A stretch of DNA of 64,000 bases from Thuidium tamariscinum (Eukaryota > Streptophyta > Bryopsida > Hypnales > Thuidiaceae): positions 8,990,001 to 9,054,000 of the forward strand of contig OX344751.2 of assembly GCA_947034885.2 (NCBI GenBank). The letters run 5' to 3'. Shown one piece after another: positions 13,165 to 25,199 of the stretch (position 1 is its first letter; every line of letters starts with the position of its first letter). Under the pieces are notes generated by a model that was not told the DNA's origin, made no database searches, and saw nothing but the letters and a program-made list of their open reading frames with translations. The position numbers and the translations under genes were made by a program.

Positions 13165-15607
13165 TCAGATATTGTGATATTTGATGTCTACCTCTTTGTA
13201 AAGCTCTTCAAGCTTATCTCGTGCTTCTGGGAATTTCTTCGAACACCATTTTTGTAGAGCAAAAATATTGTCTATAAAAAGCGACGGAACCCAAAAGCAA
13301 GAAGAAACACGAAGTTATTAAATGAGAAGGTAAAGAATGTTCATCCACATTTGCTTTTTGAAGGACCTCAATTTCATGATCCATCATATGCCGGTATAAG
13401 ATTTCTACCCAGATATAGACATGACAAAATAAAATGTAGATTGCGTACAAGACACTCACCTGTCCATCGATTGACAGAATCATGGGCAACCTTGGTTGCA
13501 TTCCCTGAAAGACAAGTAGCGTATTAACATTAGAATCAGCACACAAAGCGATGAATACAAAAAAAGAGCTGGAGTTAAAGGGAGAACAAGGAAGAAGGCT
13601 CACTCATAGCTTCATAGACTGCTGGATCGTTATCAGAATACTTGTTAATCTCCTCCTGCAAAACACGATATCGTACAACTCACTGATAAATACAGATTAC
13701 ATGAGTCATTGTGCACGACAAATTGTAAGCAGAAGTTGACCGTCACAAGTAAGATCTGCTAATGTAGGCACTATAAAAGACAATACCTGGAGTTCTTTGT
13801 GCTTTTTATCCATGGCATTCAAATCTATTAGAGCCGCTTGCCGCTCATCCTGGACAAGCAGACATGAGCATTCGTTAACTCGCATTTTATTTAATTCTTC
13901 ATACCCAGGATCCAGACTTTCCATCTGAAGCTAATCGTCGAGTAATTGAGATGACCATTGATTAAACTAATGTCAGAATCGCCAGTCCACATGAAACTCC
14001 AGGTTACAAGGCTCATAGAAAGTAGATTACAATCAATCAAACATGCCCAGTTTTAAACGGTTAAGAAGGTGCTACAACAATGAATAACTATCTTCGATGT
14101 ACACAGATACTTGGGAGGAAAAGGAGAACAGAATGGAAGCTACATATACTCAGGACTTGTGAAGAATCTTATTTACCGAGTCCTCTCGACCTTCCTTAGA
14201 ACTTTCAAGTTTGCCCTCCAGTTCTGATTCTCGTTTCTTCAAAGTCGCATAATCGCCCTCCAATTTCGCACGCACTTGCCGTAGCTGTAAGAGCACATCA
14301 TATCTCAGAACCCAACCAGAAAACAATTGGGTCACGACTAACTGTGAACATATTTCTAGTCGTCTTGAAAGACATTGGGAAGAATGCTATGTCCGACATG
14401 ATGCTTTCTGAAAATGCCTTCACGTCCTTCGATGACCGCTGAATAGCAGATTGACTTTTTTACCAGTTTACCTCAAATAAAATTCTTAGTACAACTAAAT
14501 GCTACGATTTAGTAAGAAGTGGAGTTTCACCATTTGAGATGAGAGATGTAATAAAGGTCATGTCTCTGTCGCGATTCTATGCTACTCACTGCGCACTTCT
14601 GCAATTTTGCTGCAAAGACAATATGTATGAGAAATCTCAATACCAGCAGTACCTGATTCCCAACAAGACTTGGAAGACTCCAAAAGTATACCTGCAGAAG
14701 GCAGTGGTAGGACGAAGTAACAGTGAGGTTAAATTGGGAAGTAGATGTAAAGTTGTATACCCCTACGTTGGCAAACAGTCGAGCAGTTCTAAGCACCAAG
14801 CGCTATAGATTCTTCAACCTACGTAAGGAACCCTTTCGCTCCACTCTAAGAGAAAATCAGCAGTAATATGCCTTGATTTCCAAAGACGTCATACATACGA
14901 AAACGTAGATAGAAAACCAGTTATTAGTGCACTTGGTCATCCTCCGAAAGTTGGAACATCATAGAACAGTACTTGCTATAAAAAAGGGCAGCCTTTCTAG
15001 AAGTGTAAGCTTTCTACATCGTAGCAGCATACTTTATGAACGTTAAGAAGACTTACAGAAGTTCCAATCTTATCTTTGAAAACAAGATCATCGTCCACCA
15101 GGCTCTGTATCACATCTTTCACTGACTGACTGATAACACCCTTCTTTGGTCCAAGCTTCTCCAGATCTTTGAGCTTTGACATCAACCACAATGCTCAGCA
15201 TCAGCAATTGGTAGTATCCGCCATATCGTTTGCTAAAGAGCACCAAGAAGATTCTCCTATAGGTTGAACTCAACAAACACATGTTTTGTTGGTTCTCAGA
15301 GCTGACATCATGTTGAATAACCACAACATCCTAACTTGCTATGTATTTTACATTTCACTAGGAGTGATAACGCAGAACTTAGGTACCTGGAAGAAGCTCT
15401 GGCTATCATAAAACACTTCAAGCATTTTGTCCCGCTTTTCTTCCAAAGATAACCCTCTCTTCTTCGACTGACATATTTCACAAGATATGCTGTAATCAGT
15501 TTTGCAATTCTCGATTGCTCATCAACCATCTGAGAACGTAGTCTCTAAAATCTGAAGTAGCAGGCATACAAATTCTGCACTTCTTGAGAAGGAGTGTAAC
15601 TCACCAT
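13165..15607 (-). CDS. MND1: Meiotic nuclear division protein 1 (MND1)
   Basis: Nine exons: 15607-15605 (ATG alone), 15467-15387, 15173-15057, 14691-14653, 14284-14177, 13849-13787, 13655-13604, 13504-13460 and 13271-13165. All phases close, giving 204 residues, the usual MND1 size (about 205-230). The N-terminus reads [19 protein letters not shown], then [18 protein letters not shown] and YFWSLPS, the conserved winged-helix part. A charged coiled coil follows, then [14 protein letters not shown] and a C-terminal WCSKKFPEA segment. In known systems MND1 forms a heterodimer with HOP2 that helps DMC1 and RAD51 invade homologous DNA in meiosis. The one-codon first exon rests on an ATG directly followed by the strong donor GTGAGT. 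An ATG at about 15531 is a weaker alternative. The C-terminus (EVDIKYHNI then stop) differs from the usual ITEDFDY-type end, so a further exon is possible. Confidence 0.93.
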
Positions 15608-16050
15608 ATTTATATTTTCGCAAACACAAAATTCGACGAAACTCACTCTAAGCTCTTCATCACGGGCAGTAGTTTGAGAATCCTTCGTCGATCCTGTCGC
15701 CGTGGGGTGATTCTTCGCGAAATGAAGCGCCAATACCTGAATTCTCATCATCAGATAATAGTAATCACTCAAATGCAATTGCCCTCTTCAATTAGCTTAG
15801 ACGGACCACATTAAAAAACCGAGAATGTAGTCTCTAATTTCCAATATAGCATGCATCTTCAGTAAGAGTGTAAGTCGCATAATATTGTACTCTTCCAGTA
15901 GACAGGAATTCGAAGAACCTTACACTAAGCTATTCACAGAGAGAAGTAATTTACGCTCAATTGATCCCCTCGTATTGTGCTTCTTCGCAAAAACAAAGCA
16001 AAAAAACAGAATGCTCATCATCACAGAATGACAAACTCTCCAAAATGTAA
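15533..16050. repeat. Diverged tandem duplication at the 5' end of MND1
   Basis: The block 15533-15790, which includes the MND1 start codon, aligns with 15823-16050. Shared anchors are GTAGTCTCTAA, a GAGTGTAA phrase, CTAAGCTCTTCA against CTAAGCTATTCA, and TCTCATCATCA against GCTCATCATCA. Divergence is considerable. In the upstream copy the ATG corresponding to the MND1 start is kept, but the donor after it has changed from GGTGAG to CGACTT. That copy is therefore probably untranslated or silent. Confidence 0.6.
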
Positions 16051-17918
16051 AGCACAGTATTGTTGCAATTTCGCGGAACGAATACACTGTACCTTTATTT
16101 CAAGACGGCATCCTCATCCAGCAGTATCCATCTCGGGGTAGCAAACCACAAATTAAGAGATGATAGCGGAAACTCGAAGTACTCCCACGACGATCAGAAG
16201 TTCTTCACCGCCCGAAGGAGAATTACGCCACTACGAATACCGCAAAGAAAGTCGAGCAAGCAAAGTACCAAATCGGAGTAGAACATGGGATCGTATGAGT
16301 ACGCCATGAATGCAATTCAGAGCGAGAAAGGGCGGCGAAGCGGTAGAGCTTCCTGGATTGCAGGTAATTGAAGGGGACAGGACTTCGCCGAGGTCTTGAA
16401 CGAAGGGCTGATTATGCTTCCCGCTCAAAATTGAGGTCCTCGGCCAAAATCCATCACTCGCCCAATTTAACGTGCTCAAAGTTTAGGGTAACAAGCAGAA
16501 ATGCAGAATGAGTGGTTTGTTCTGTATGGAAAGAAAATTCTGATTTTTTTTTTTAAAACATACACAAATGTGAAATATAAAGGGAGCAATTGAAATTTTA
16601 TTTTTTGAACAAATTATGAATTTTTAATAAGTTTTTGAAGTCTACTATTAAGTTGGCTGAAAAGAGTCTCTAAACTATCCAAAATCAACAAAAAGTGTTT
16701 CTATAATGGTCATCTTACCATCCAAAGTAGGCACAACACTTTCCAACATGGCTACAAGATTTTTTTAAATAACTATGACATGAAGGAATAAAAAAATACT
16801 TTTTTATGACAAGTTTACATTAGAAAGGTATAAGTGTTCTATGACAATTACCGGTAACTTCATCACCATCTCACAAGGCATTGATTATTTGGGAAACAAA
16901 ATTCATCGTGACTTGATTTAGCCTCTAATAGATAGTTTTTTGAGTGCTTTTCATCAAATATAAAATGAACATAAATTGAACATATAAATTTGGCCTATAA
17001 ATTGAACATCAAAATTTGTTATAATCAATAAGAGTAAAAATGCAACAATCAATATTTTCAAAAACTAATTCCATGCATACAAGACAAATTAATCTTTTCT
17101 TTAGTTTTACATGGTCAACTATGTTCATATGCAAAAAAATACTAAAGTTGAATGACTCATAGAAAACTTCTATTGTCAAAAAGTTGTTAGGTTTTAATGG
17201 ATTAAAATTTATGATGCTCCAACAATTGTTGTCAAATGTGATTTATATATCAAATTCATAAGGTTCAACCAACTAGTATACAAATCAATATTTTTTTAAT
17301 AAAAGTTTGAAGTCTAAAACTAAAAATTCCTTGTGAAATCAATTATAGATTGAATATTTATTTTCACCAAAAAAAAATTCACATATGTTCAAAATGTTGT
17401 ATTCAAATCATAATTTTTATTAATAATTTTTACTTAATATTTTTATTCAAGTCATTTTTTGAGGGATCATTTATGAATTGAAAAAGTTACTTTTTTGAGT
17501 TCATACTTACCATTAACCTTTGAATTATAGAATATTTTAAAAATAAAGTTTTAAAAATCTATATGATAAAAATGTTAAAGAATTATATGATAAAAATGTT
17601 AAAGAATTAACAAAAGAATCTCCAACAAAATTAATAAATGAAAAAAAAATTGTGTTATTGGAATATAATTATTCTTGTTAATATGTTGTTCAAGAGTTTA
17701 ACATCCGCTTTTTAAAGGGGCACCATACAGAAAAGAATTTGCAAGGATTGACTTTAGAAAGAAGTCACACTTAAGTCAAATTTAAACCTTCTAATACACA
17801 AAAATATGATGATGAAAAATAGTTGCAGAATTTAGAGTACCTTCCCGAGTGGTGAATTTGCAAATCAGCTTAGTGATACTTAAGCAAGGTTATTTTATTG
17901 GCTATTGACTGAAGGAAT
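16051..17918. other. MND1 promoter flank, then AT-rich intergenic DNA
   Basis: To about 16490 the composition is mixed and could include the MND1 promoter and leader. After that the DNA is AT-rich with no supported gene. No repeat with clear ends was found between 16500 and 17918. Confidence 0.45.
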
Positions 17919-17922
17919 CTAG

Positions 17923-18844
17923 CCCCTAAAATTTCATGACTATGTTCTCACCGAAAATGCTCAAAACTGCCATTTTTAAAACAAGTACCAAATTTTTGAA
18001 AAAAAACTTTTTCTCACACATGTAATTGTAGGATGTTGTATTATGCTAACTTGAAAACATGTGATAAAAATTTCAGACATTTTCACCATGTGGATTGAAA
18101 GATATAAGCATTCAAATTCACTTAAATCATTTTTTGGGCCCTGCAAAAAACAGGGCAGTTGTACTTTGCAAGCTCACTTTTCTATGAAAAAATGTCCAAA
18201 ATGACAGTGCTTCTTTGGATTATTTTTTCTAAACAAGTTGGATAAATGCTTGAAATTTTCACATCATTTGGAGTTGTACAATATATAGGAAAAAAATAGT
18301 AAGTAGACAATAATAGAGAATGATTAGAAATACTATATTGTTAAGAATTTAATTATAGAATTGGAGAATGCCAATCCCAATGTTTGCAATGTTGTAATAA
18401 ACAATTTTCATCCTATGATTTTTTTGTTTTCAAAAAATATTGAAAATTAAGTAAGATAAAAGACTTCAAAGTTTATTTCAAAGTAAAGAATCCATAACTG
18501 CCCACAAACAAAAAATCCTCATAACTTTTTACTTATTAATCAAAATGGAATGATTCAAAGCTTTTCACATATGTATAACTATAGAAAATCAATTTCAAAT
18601 CGATGTTTTTGAAAAAAGTGATTTTTTCTAATCTGCCCAAACTGCCAGTTATGGAAAATAAAAACATATAAGACCATAACCTTTTACTCATATTTCCAAA
18701 TGTGATGAAATTTAGTACATATGAAAGATATTCCTCACCCCCACCTTCTATTAAAATTTGGGCCAAAAATATAGAAATCTCTAGTCACACATACCTGCCC
18801 AAAATTTCTATACATCCAAAAAAGGCATGTTGGTCCTTTAGGAG
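17923..18844 (+). mobile_element. Family A transposon copy 2, flanked by CTAG
   Basis: A 922-bp element in the same orientation as copy 1. The left end starts CCCCTAAA and the right finishes TTTAGGAG. The interior is recognisably homologous, for example CTCAAAACTGCCAT near the left end and CACACATACCTGCCCAAAAT near the right. The flanking tetramer is CTAG on both sides (17919-17922 and 18845-18848), where copies 1 and 3 have TTAA. No coding capacity is seen. Confidence 0.65.
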
Positions 18845-19019
18845 CTAGACTTTGCATAGTACTTCAAATAAAGAAGTTTGGATACTTCCTTTCTTAAAAA
18901 GTGAATATACAATCCTTCCTTGTATACAATCTTAAATAAATATGGACACATATAGTTTAGAGCATCCCCACTACAACGCAAGATATGATGCAAATTGGGT
19001 ATTTAACCAAGCCATGGCC

Positions 19020-21980
19020 CACTACAAAAAAACTGGGGTATAAATGATTGCGAAAAATGACTGAAAATGAGTCATTTCGAACCGAGACGACTAAAAAATG
19101 ACTTTAGGCCCTGCAGTCATCGTGAACAAGTCATTCTTTAAATGACTGCGGGTGTATTATCACCATCCATTTGGAAATTGGATGACTAATAGATGAATCT
19201 ATCTAAGGGATAAAGAAATTTTACTTGAAAATTTTGTGAAAAGGGTGGGCAGCTGACCATTTAAAAAAAAAATCACCTACGTGGCTATCCACGTAGGTTA
19301 ATTTATAAGTCATTTCTAAGTCGCAACATAGTTGAAGTTTTGGTGACGTGTCAGTCAGTGTTCAGTTGTCAGACAGTCATTATTTAGTTGTCAGAGAGTC
19401 TGACTGATGCTGACGTGGACAATGATGTCAGTAAAAATGAAGTCATATTCCACTTGTGAGTCTCTAACACGTGGCACTTAATAATAAGGGGGTTCTAAAG
19501 TTGCATCTTAGTCATTTTTGAGACATTTTTGCTTTAGGGTGAGTCATATTCTAGTTGTCTCTTCCTTCTCTAAAGTAGTCATTCTACAGTCACAAATGAA
19601 TACATTCAAAGTTCCACAATAATACACCATACACCATATACAATACATCATATATAATATATCATGTACAATATACCATACACCATATGCCATACATCAT
19701 TTCAAAATCCACTTAATATGTGGATATGAATAGATGAAATGACAAACCTTTTATAGAGGAAGGATAGTAGTAAGCAAGACAAAGCTTGTGGGATATGTAA
19801 AACGCAGGAATTGCATTACAAGTCATATTTTTAGCCTCATTGAGGCATAGTAGACTAACTTTTTTCAAAAAACTTTGAACTAATTAAAGTTGGGGAATCA
19901 ATCTCACTTTCATCTCCAAAAATTTGTTTTAGATTTTAATCCTCTTATCAAAAGTTATAAATAAGATTTGCTAAAAGGTTTTTAAAGGATTGACATAGGA
20001 AGAGTACTAAGTTCAAGCACCTATAATTTGACTTTCTCCAAACAAAGATGTATGTAGCTATCCGTAAGCCTCTTTACTTTATACAAAGAAAGTGTGACAA
20101 TGAATGTACAAGATTTTTGCAAATAACACAATGAATCATATTGCACAAGGTGCCAAAGTAGTAGTAGAGTAGTTGTGTAGTAGTTCAAAAGTATTGAGTA
20201 GTCATTTGGTAGTTACATGAAGTCATTTGGCAGTTGCAGGAAGTCATTTTGTAATAAAACTAAAGTAGTGGTGGTGGTATTTGCACATGGAAAAAATGGA
20301 ACTTAACAAATGTCATTGGATTCATCTAAATACCTTACTGTATGTTTATTGGGACATTTAGTAATTCAAATGTAAAGCATATGAAGTGTTCAAAAGTAGT
20401 TCATTGACAATGGCACAAATTTTCAAAAGTCATTATTGGCATAATGGTATATAGATAGGAGTTTAAACAAATCATACAAATGGATCCTAAAGAAGAAATT
20501 CTTTTAATGCTAACCAAGACAAAGGCCACTTGTAATGCATCATTTCAAAAAAAAAAGACAAAAGTATTCTATTGAAAAAAAATTTGAAAAGAAAATGAAG
20601 AAAATAAACAAAGAGTAGAATTATTGGAAAGACTAAAAGAAAAGTTATTAGCTCAAGAAAGGTATTAGGATATGAGTGTTAAAAAATCATAAATCAAATG
20701 AGTATAGTTGCATCCTAGTAATTTTAAAATGATTGTTGTCTATATTAGCATATTGTTTTTACTACAAGAAAATAGGGGGATAAATTAAATGACTTGTCTA
20801 CAATGACTACATTGGCAACAATGACTACAAAATGACTACAAATGACTATTTTGTAGTCATTGTTGTTGGTGCAGTCATTGTGAACAAGTCATTTATCCCT
20901 CCATTTTCTTATAGTGTTTTTCCATCTTAAGAGCAAAATTTTTTAGCATAGCCCTACAAAAGACTTTGTAATAATTTTTAAGTTGCATAGTAGTGAAGTA
21001 CAATTACATCCTTGGGAAGCTCACTTAGTGTATCTATCATAAATCATATACGAACAAGTCATTTTTAGACTCTTTAAATATATATTTTTTAATAAATTAT
21101 AATTTCAACTTATAATTTTGAGCTTTGTCCAATAATGACTATAGATTTCTATTGCCAAAAAATACCACACACCATACACTATATGCCCAACTCAAATAAT
21201 ATATGAAATGATTTCTAGAATAAATTGAGAAATGAACTAAAATGGCAAAATTAAAAATTAAAATATTTCTTGAGGATACATTTAGATGAAAATTGCATCA
21301 ATAATGAAGAAAAATGAAATTTCAATAAAGAGTTATTTTTAGAATTCAAAAATAAATTAGACCATTTTTTCTTGTATAAAATAGGGGTGTGAAATTATTT
21401 TTAGCTCTACAATGTATTTTCATATCATGCTCTACAATGTTTTTCATATCATGCCCACCTTTAGAGCAAAAAATTACAACATGACTCTACAAAAGACCTT
21501 GCAGTCATTTTAAAGTCACACAGTAGTAAGGCGCATTCAAGTAGTCTTAGAACAATTTCCATCCACGTCAGCAAGCTGCCCTGCCCGTCCTTGGCTTAAA
21601 ATATGGAGGTATAGCCTTTTTGTAACCCTTTAGTCATTTTCGAGTCATGAAGTAGTGAAATTAAGTTACAATCAATAACTATGTCATACTCATTAATGAC
21701 TCTAGTATCCACGCTGATTTTTCCCTTCCTTTTGTATTCTTGTTGATGGCAATCTGAATGAAAAAATGTATATGAATTTCGTTGTCTATCATGTCTTCAT
21801 CTGCTAGTCGCACTCATGACTGAAAAATGACTGAAAATGACTGAAAATGACTAGGACTGTGTAAATTCAGCTGGGTTGGTGCAATTACAAAGGTACCAGT
21901 CACTATTTAGTCAAACCGGACATTTAGTCATTTCTGAGTCATCCCTCTACAGTCATTTATACCCTTCTTTTTTTGTAGTG
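19020..21980. mobile_element. CACTA (En/Spm-type) non-autonomous transposon
   Basis: The left end reads CACTACAAAAAAACTGGGGT and the right end is its near inverse, finishing TTTTTTTGTAGTG. CACTACA ends are the hallmark of the superfamily. Both subterminal zones are full of short phrases such as AATGACTGAAAATGA and AGTCATTT in both orientations, as expected for transposase-binding subterminal repeats. No transposase is encoded in 2961 bp. A perfect 10-bp hairpin (ACCTACGTGG, loop, inverse) lies at about 19275-19298. No clean 3-bp target duplication is seen (GCC left, TGG right). The flanks share an imperfect direct repeat beginning TGGGTATTT, so the insertion may lie within an older repeat. 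Confidence 0.85.
20760..20916. mobile_element. 157-bp CACTA miniature nested in the larger CACTA element
   Basis: The left end is TACTACAAGAAAATAGGGGG, with the first base changed from C. The right end is its inverse, finishing CCATTTTCTTATAGTG. The 3-bp flanks are TTT on both sides, a fitting target duplication. The interior consists largely of AATGACTACA-type phrases arranged as inverted repeats. Confidence 0.8.
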
Positions 21981-22289
21981 TGGGTATTTGACTAGGCCAA
22001 GCAATAGTCAATACTCGATGACATGCAAGAAATGCCCGGCCCTACTAAATTTAATGAGAAGATGGAGAAATGTTGAGCCTTGGCCAAGGCCCAAGAATGA
22101 GGTTGATTGTACTTTGGACCCCAATATCAAGGTATAGCCCCCCTTTAACCATCCAATTTCAATTTCTTTTTAAAGTGAAATACTAACAAGCAATTTCATC
22201 TAGAGAAAATGAGACTTTTCTTGTCCCCCAAAAGATGAAAAAATTAAACTCATCTTGGTTTGAATTTTCAAATGAATATGGAAGCTATA

Positions 22290-24259
22290 AGTCACTAAAT
22301 TTTTTTTGTTTGGGGCTAATTGCCTTGTGTGGTGTAATTGGAAACAATTTGCTAAAACCATTCCACTTTTGTAAAGAATTAGAGGCTAATTGTCATATTA
22401 GATCCAAATGGTCATGTTTTGTTAAGATATAAAGTGAGGCAAATTGACTTGGTAGCTCTTCATGCGAGTAGCTATCACCTTAGTTGTAGATATACATTGA
22501 CAATTTGTCCTATTCCCTCTCTTACTTTCTTGGAGGTTTTTGGCATAACAATTTGTCGTTTTTGTACTAGTGTACTCTTCATATATACTATAATTTATAT
22601 GTTTTCAATTCGTCATTGTATTTTGTATTGCCAAGCACCAGTAATTGGGTCGGCTATTAGATCAAATTACCTTTGAAATGACTCATGGAGTTTGTTGATG
22701 TGTTTGTTCTAATCCAATGATTGGATTTTTGGGTGTGTTTAGCAATATTTGTTGAGTCATATGAGGATCCACAATGTTTAGTATTACTTATTTGTATATA
22801 CTGGACGGATTTTACTTTGTTTATTCAAATTGAGTCCTTTAGAAGCATTTTAGTCAATTAGTCGGTGTAGCTATTTTCTTGAAAGTTGTATCTTTAACAT
22901 GATTATAAATAGAACAATTTGTTTGAATGTGTACCTTCAGCTCATAATAGTCAATATGTTGTTAAGCAGTTTTTGCGGTCAAGTTGGATGATATGCAAAT
23001 TGAATTAATTGCTCTTGGTTACTTGACTATTTAAATTATTGAGATGGTTTGTTGTAATTAAGTGATATGGCTAATTGTCTATGGTGATAGTTGGAAGTTG
23101 AGAGATTGATTGTGGAAGTCTAGAAGTGTTTGCTGTAATTTTTTACTTTGGACAAACTATCAAATGGAGAGTAATTTGTTGTTTGTGAAGAACTTGTCTT
23201 GAATGAATTAAATACTATAAATATATTAATGAATTAAGATCAAGTTAACAATTCAAGCTGTAATGAAATTCAAGAGTAACTTGGCATGTGAGATTCTCAT
23301 GGAGCAACCATTAAATAAAGATTAAGTAGATTGCTAAAGCAAATTGTAAAGATCAGCCATCTAGCAAGAGTGTGAATAGATCAACGGAGGCAACAACAAT
23401 TTGCCAATTGAACAATTTCACAAATCAAGGAGTTCTTTCATTTTAATCCTTAAGATAAGTGTGAAATTCTATGAATAGTTGTGTTTGTAGTTGAAACAAT
23501 TTGTTTGTGTTTTGAAATAAATAAATATTCTATTTGGATAGTGATTTGTATAGGTATATGCAATTACTTAACTGGAGTGATGAATAAATTGTTAAAATAT
23601 AGATTATAAAATAATTCATAATGTATAGATACTAATTTGTACAAACAATTTGAAATAACTTGATGACTTTGAAGATTTGGCCGTAAGTCAAGTTGTCTAT
23701 AATAAGTTTTATTAGAAAATTAATGTTCAAGAAATTAGATATTTTCAACGAGAGGTTTAAGAGGAATTCAAATAGACAATTTATAAAGTGATTAGTACAA
23801 TGCTGTTGGTGACCAATGCAATTATCCATTTACTAAGTGATTTTGTAAGTTCATGTTGAATCTCATGTCTACAGCTATAGGATCACTAGAATCTAAAATC
23901 GTGACAAATTGCCTTGGGTCTAGTATTTGATGAATTTGACAATTAGCATGCATAGTTGTTTGGTAAATTTGTTAACAAATTGCTTTCTAATCATTGTGAG
24001 TTAGACAAATTGCCATTACTATTATCCAATATTTTAAGTTGAAAACCAATCGACCATTTGATGTGGAATTGTGCAAAAATGAAGAAATGGTGACAATTGC
24101 ATATATACCCATGCCTTGCATTAGATAGGGACGAATTGCTTTAGGACTAGGACTAATTTGTTACTCATTCAAATTTGTGATTAAGCTATGTAAGTAGTAA
24201 TTGGACAAATTGCCATGGTTAAAGAACTTCATGGAAATTAAGGAATTTGGCAGAATGCT

Positions 24260-24295
<36 letters not shown>

Positions 24296-24620
24296 ACTTA
24301 TTGCAATGACTAAGTCGGATAGTATACACAGGAGCCAAATTGCTACATATACTTGACAAATTGCCAAATCCCTTCTTAGCATACTAGGCAAGATTAAGAT
24401 AGCACTCATGCATCTATAGCATTATTAATGAATTGACTACAAAATTCTTTTTTAGGAATAAGAGTGAATCTCCAAGTTGGCCATCAAGTTGCTTTATTTT
24501 GTGAAATTAATTAGAATATTTCAAATCATTTAAATTTGCATGTAACTTTAACTCCAATATATAAGACTACTTGACCATTCTCTAAATATTGAACCCCTAT
24601 ACTGTAGTCCCGAGTTTTGG
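22290..24620 (+). repeat. 2.3-kb repeat rich in CAAATTG motifs, copy 1
   Basis: This stretch aligns along its length with 45225-47560 in the same orientation. Shared anchors include GCTAATTGCCTT near the left, AGGCAAATTGACTTGGT and a common right end around TTGAACCCCTATACT. It is studded with GCAAATTGCC, ACAATTTGTC and similar phrases in both orientations. A GT/AT microsatellite (24262-24295) sits inside. No open frame suggests a protein and no terminal inverted repeat was found. The class is unknown; a large non-autonomous transposon is one possibility. Confidence 0.7.
24262..24295. repeat. (GT)n(AT)n microsatellite
   Basis: About ten GT units are followed directly by about six AT units. 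A similar AT-then-TG compound tract occurs at 50732-50775. Confidence 0.9.
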
Positions 24621-24642
24621 AAAAAAGACAAAGTCTAAACTA

Positions 24643-25180
24643 TAGAAGCTCACTATATTTTCTTGGAGTTGGAGAAAGTGTCCCAACCCATATAACCCAT
24701 GTAGGGCAAATGAGAGTATGAATTTGAAGGAGTTCCTTTAAGTTCATACTTTCATTTGTCCTACATGGGTTGGGACACCTCCCTCCATTCCAAGAGCATG
24801 TAGTGAGCTCTACTTCACACATGGAAATTCATGTCTTGCTCCATCCACATGGAGTGGATGGAAGAAACTAATCCATTGTGGATTTATTAAATTAGAATTA
24901 GTTAAAAGCTAATACTAATTTAAAAAACGGACACTGGATCAGTTTCCTCTATCTACATGGAATGGATGGGTCAAGATGTGAAATTGCATTAGAGCCAAGC
25001 TCCCTCTATCCACATGGGATGGACAAAGGCGCTCCAACCCCGTGTGGGACATAAGGATTTGAACTTGTTTGAACTATTAATAGTCAAAATTACTAGTTCA
25101 AATAAGTTCAAATCCTTATGTTCCACATGGGTTGAAGCACTTTCCTCCACCCCATGTAGATATAAGGAGCCTTGTTCCAT
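24643..25180. repeat. Three consecutive imperfect hairpins
   Basis: Three inverted repeats lie end to end: about 24643-24818, 24834-24985 and 24990-25180. The first pairs CACTATATTTTCTTGGA with its inverse near 24790-24810 and has an inner GTCCCAACCCAT arm. The second pairs TGCTCCATCCACATGGA with CTATCTACATGGAATGGATG. The third pairs GGACATAAGGATTTGAACTT with its inverse. All three share phrases around CCACATGG and ATGGATGG, so they look like relatives. No coding frame is supported. Confidence 0.75.
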
Positions 25181-25199
25181 TTCAAACTGAGTTTTTCTG

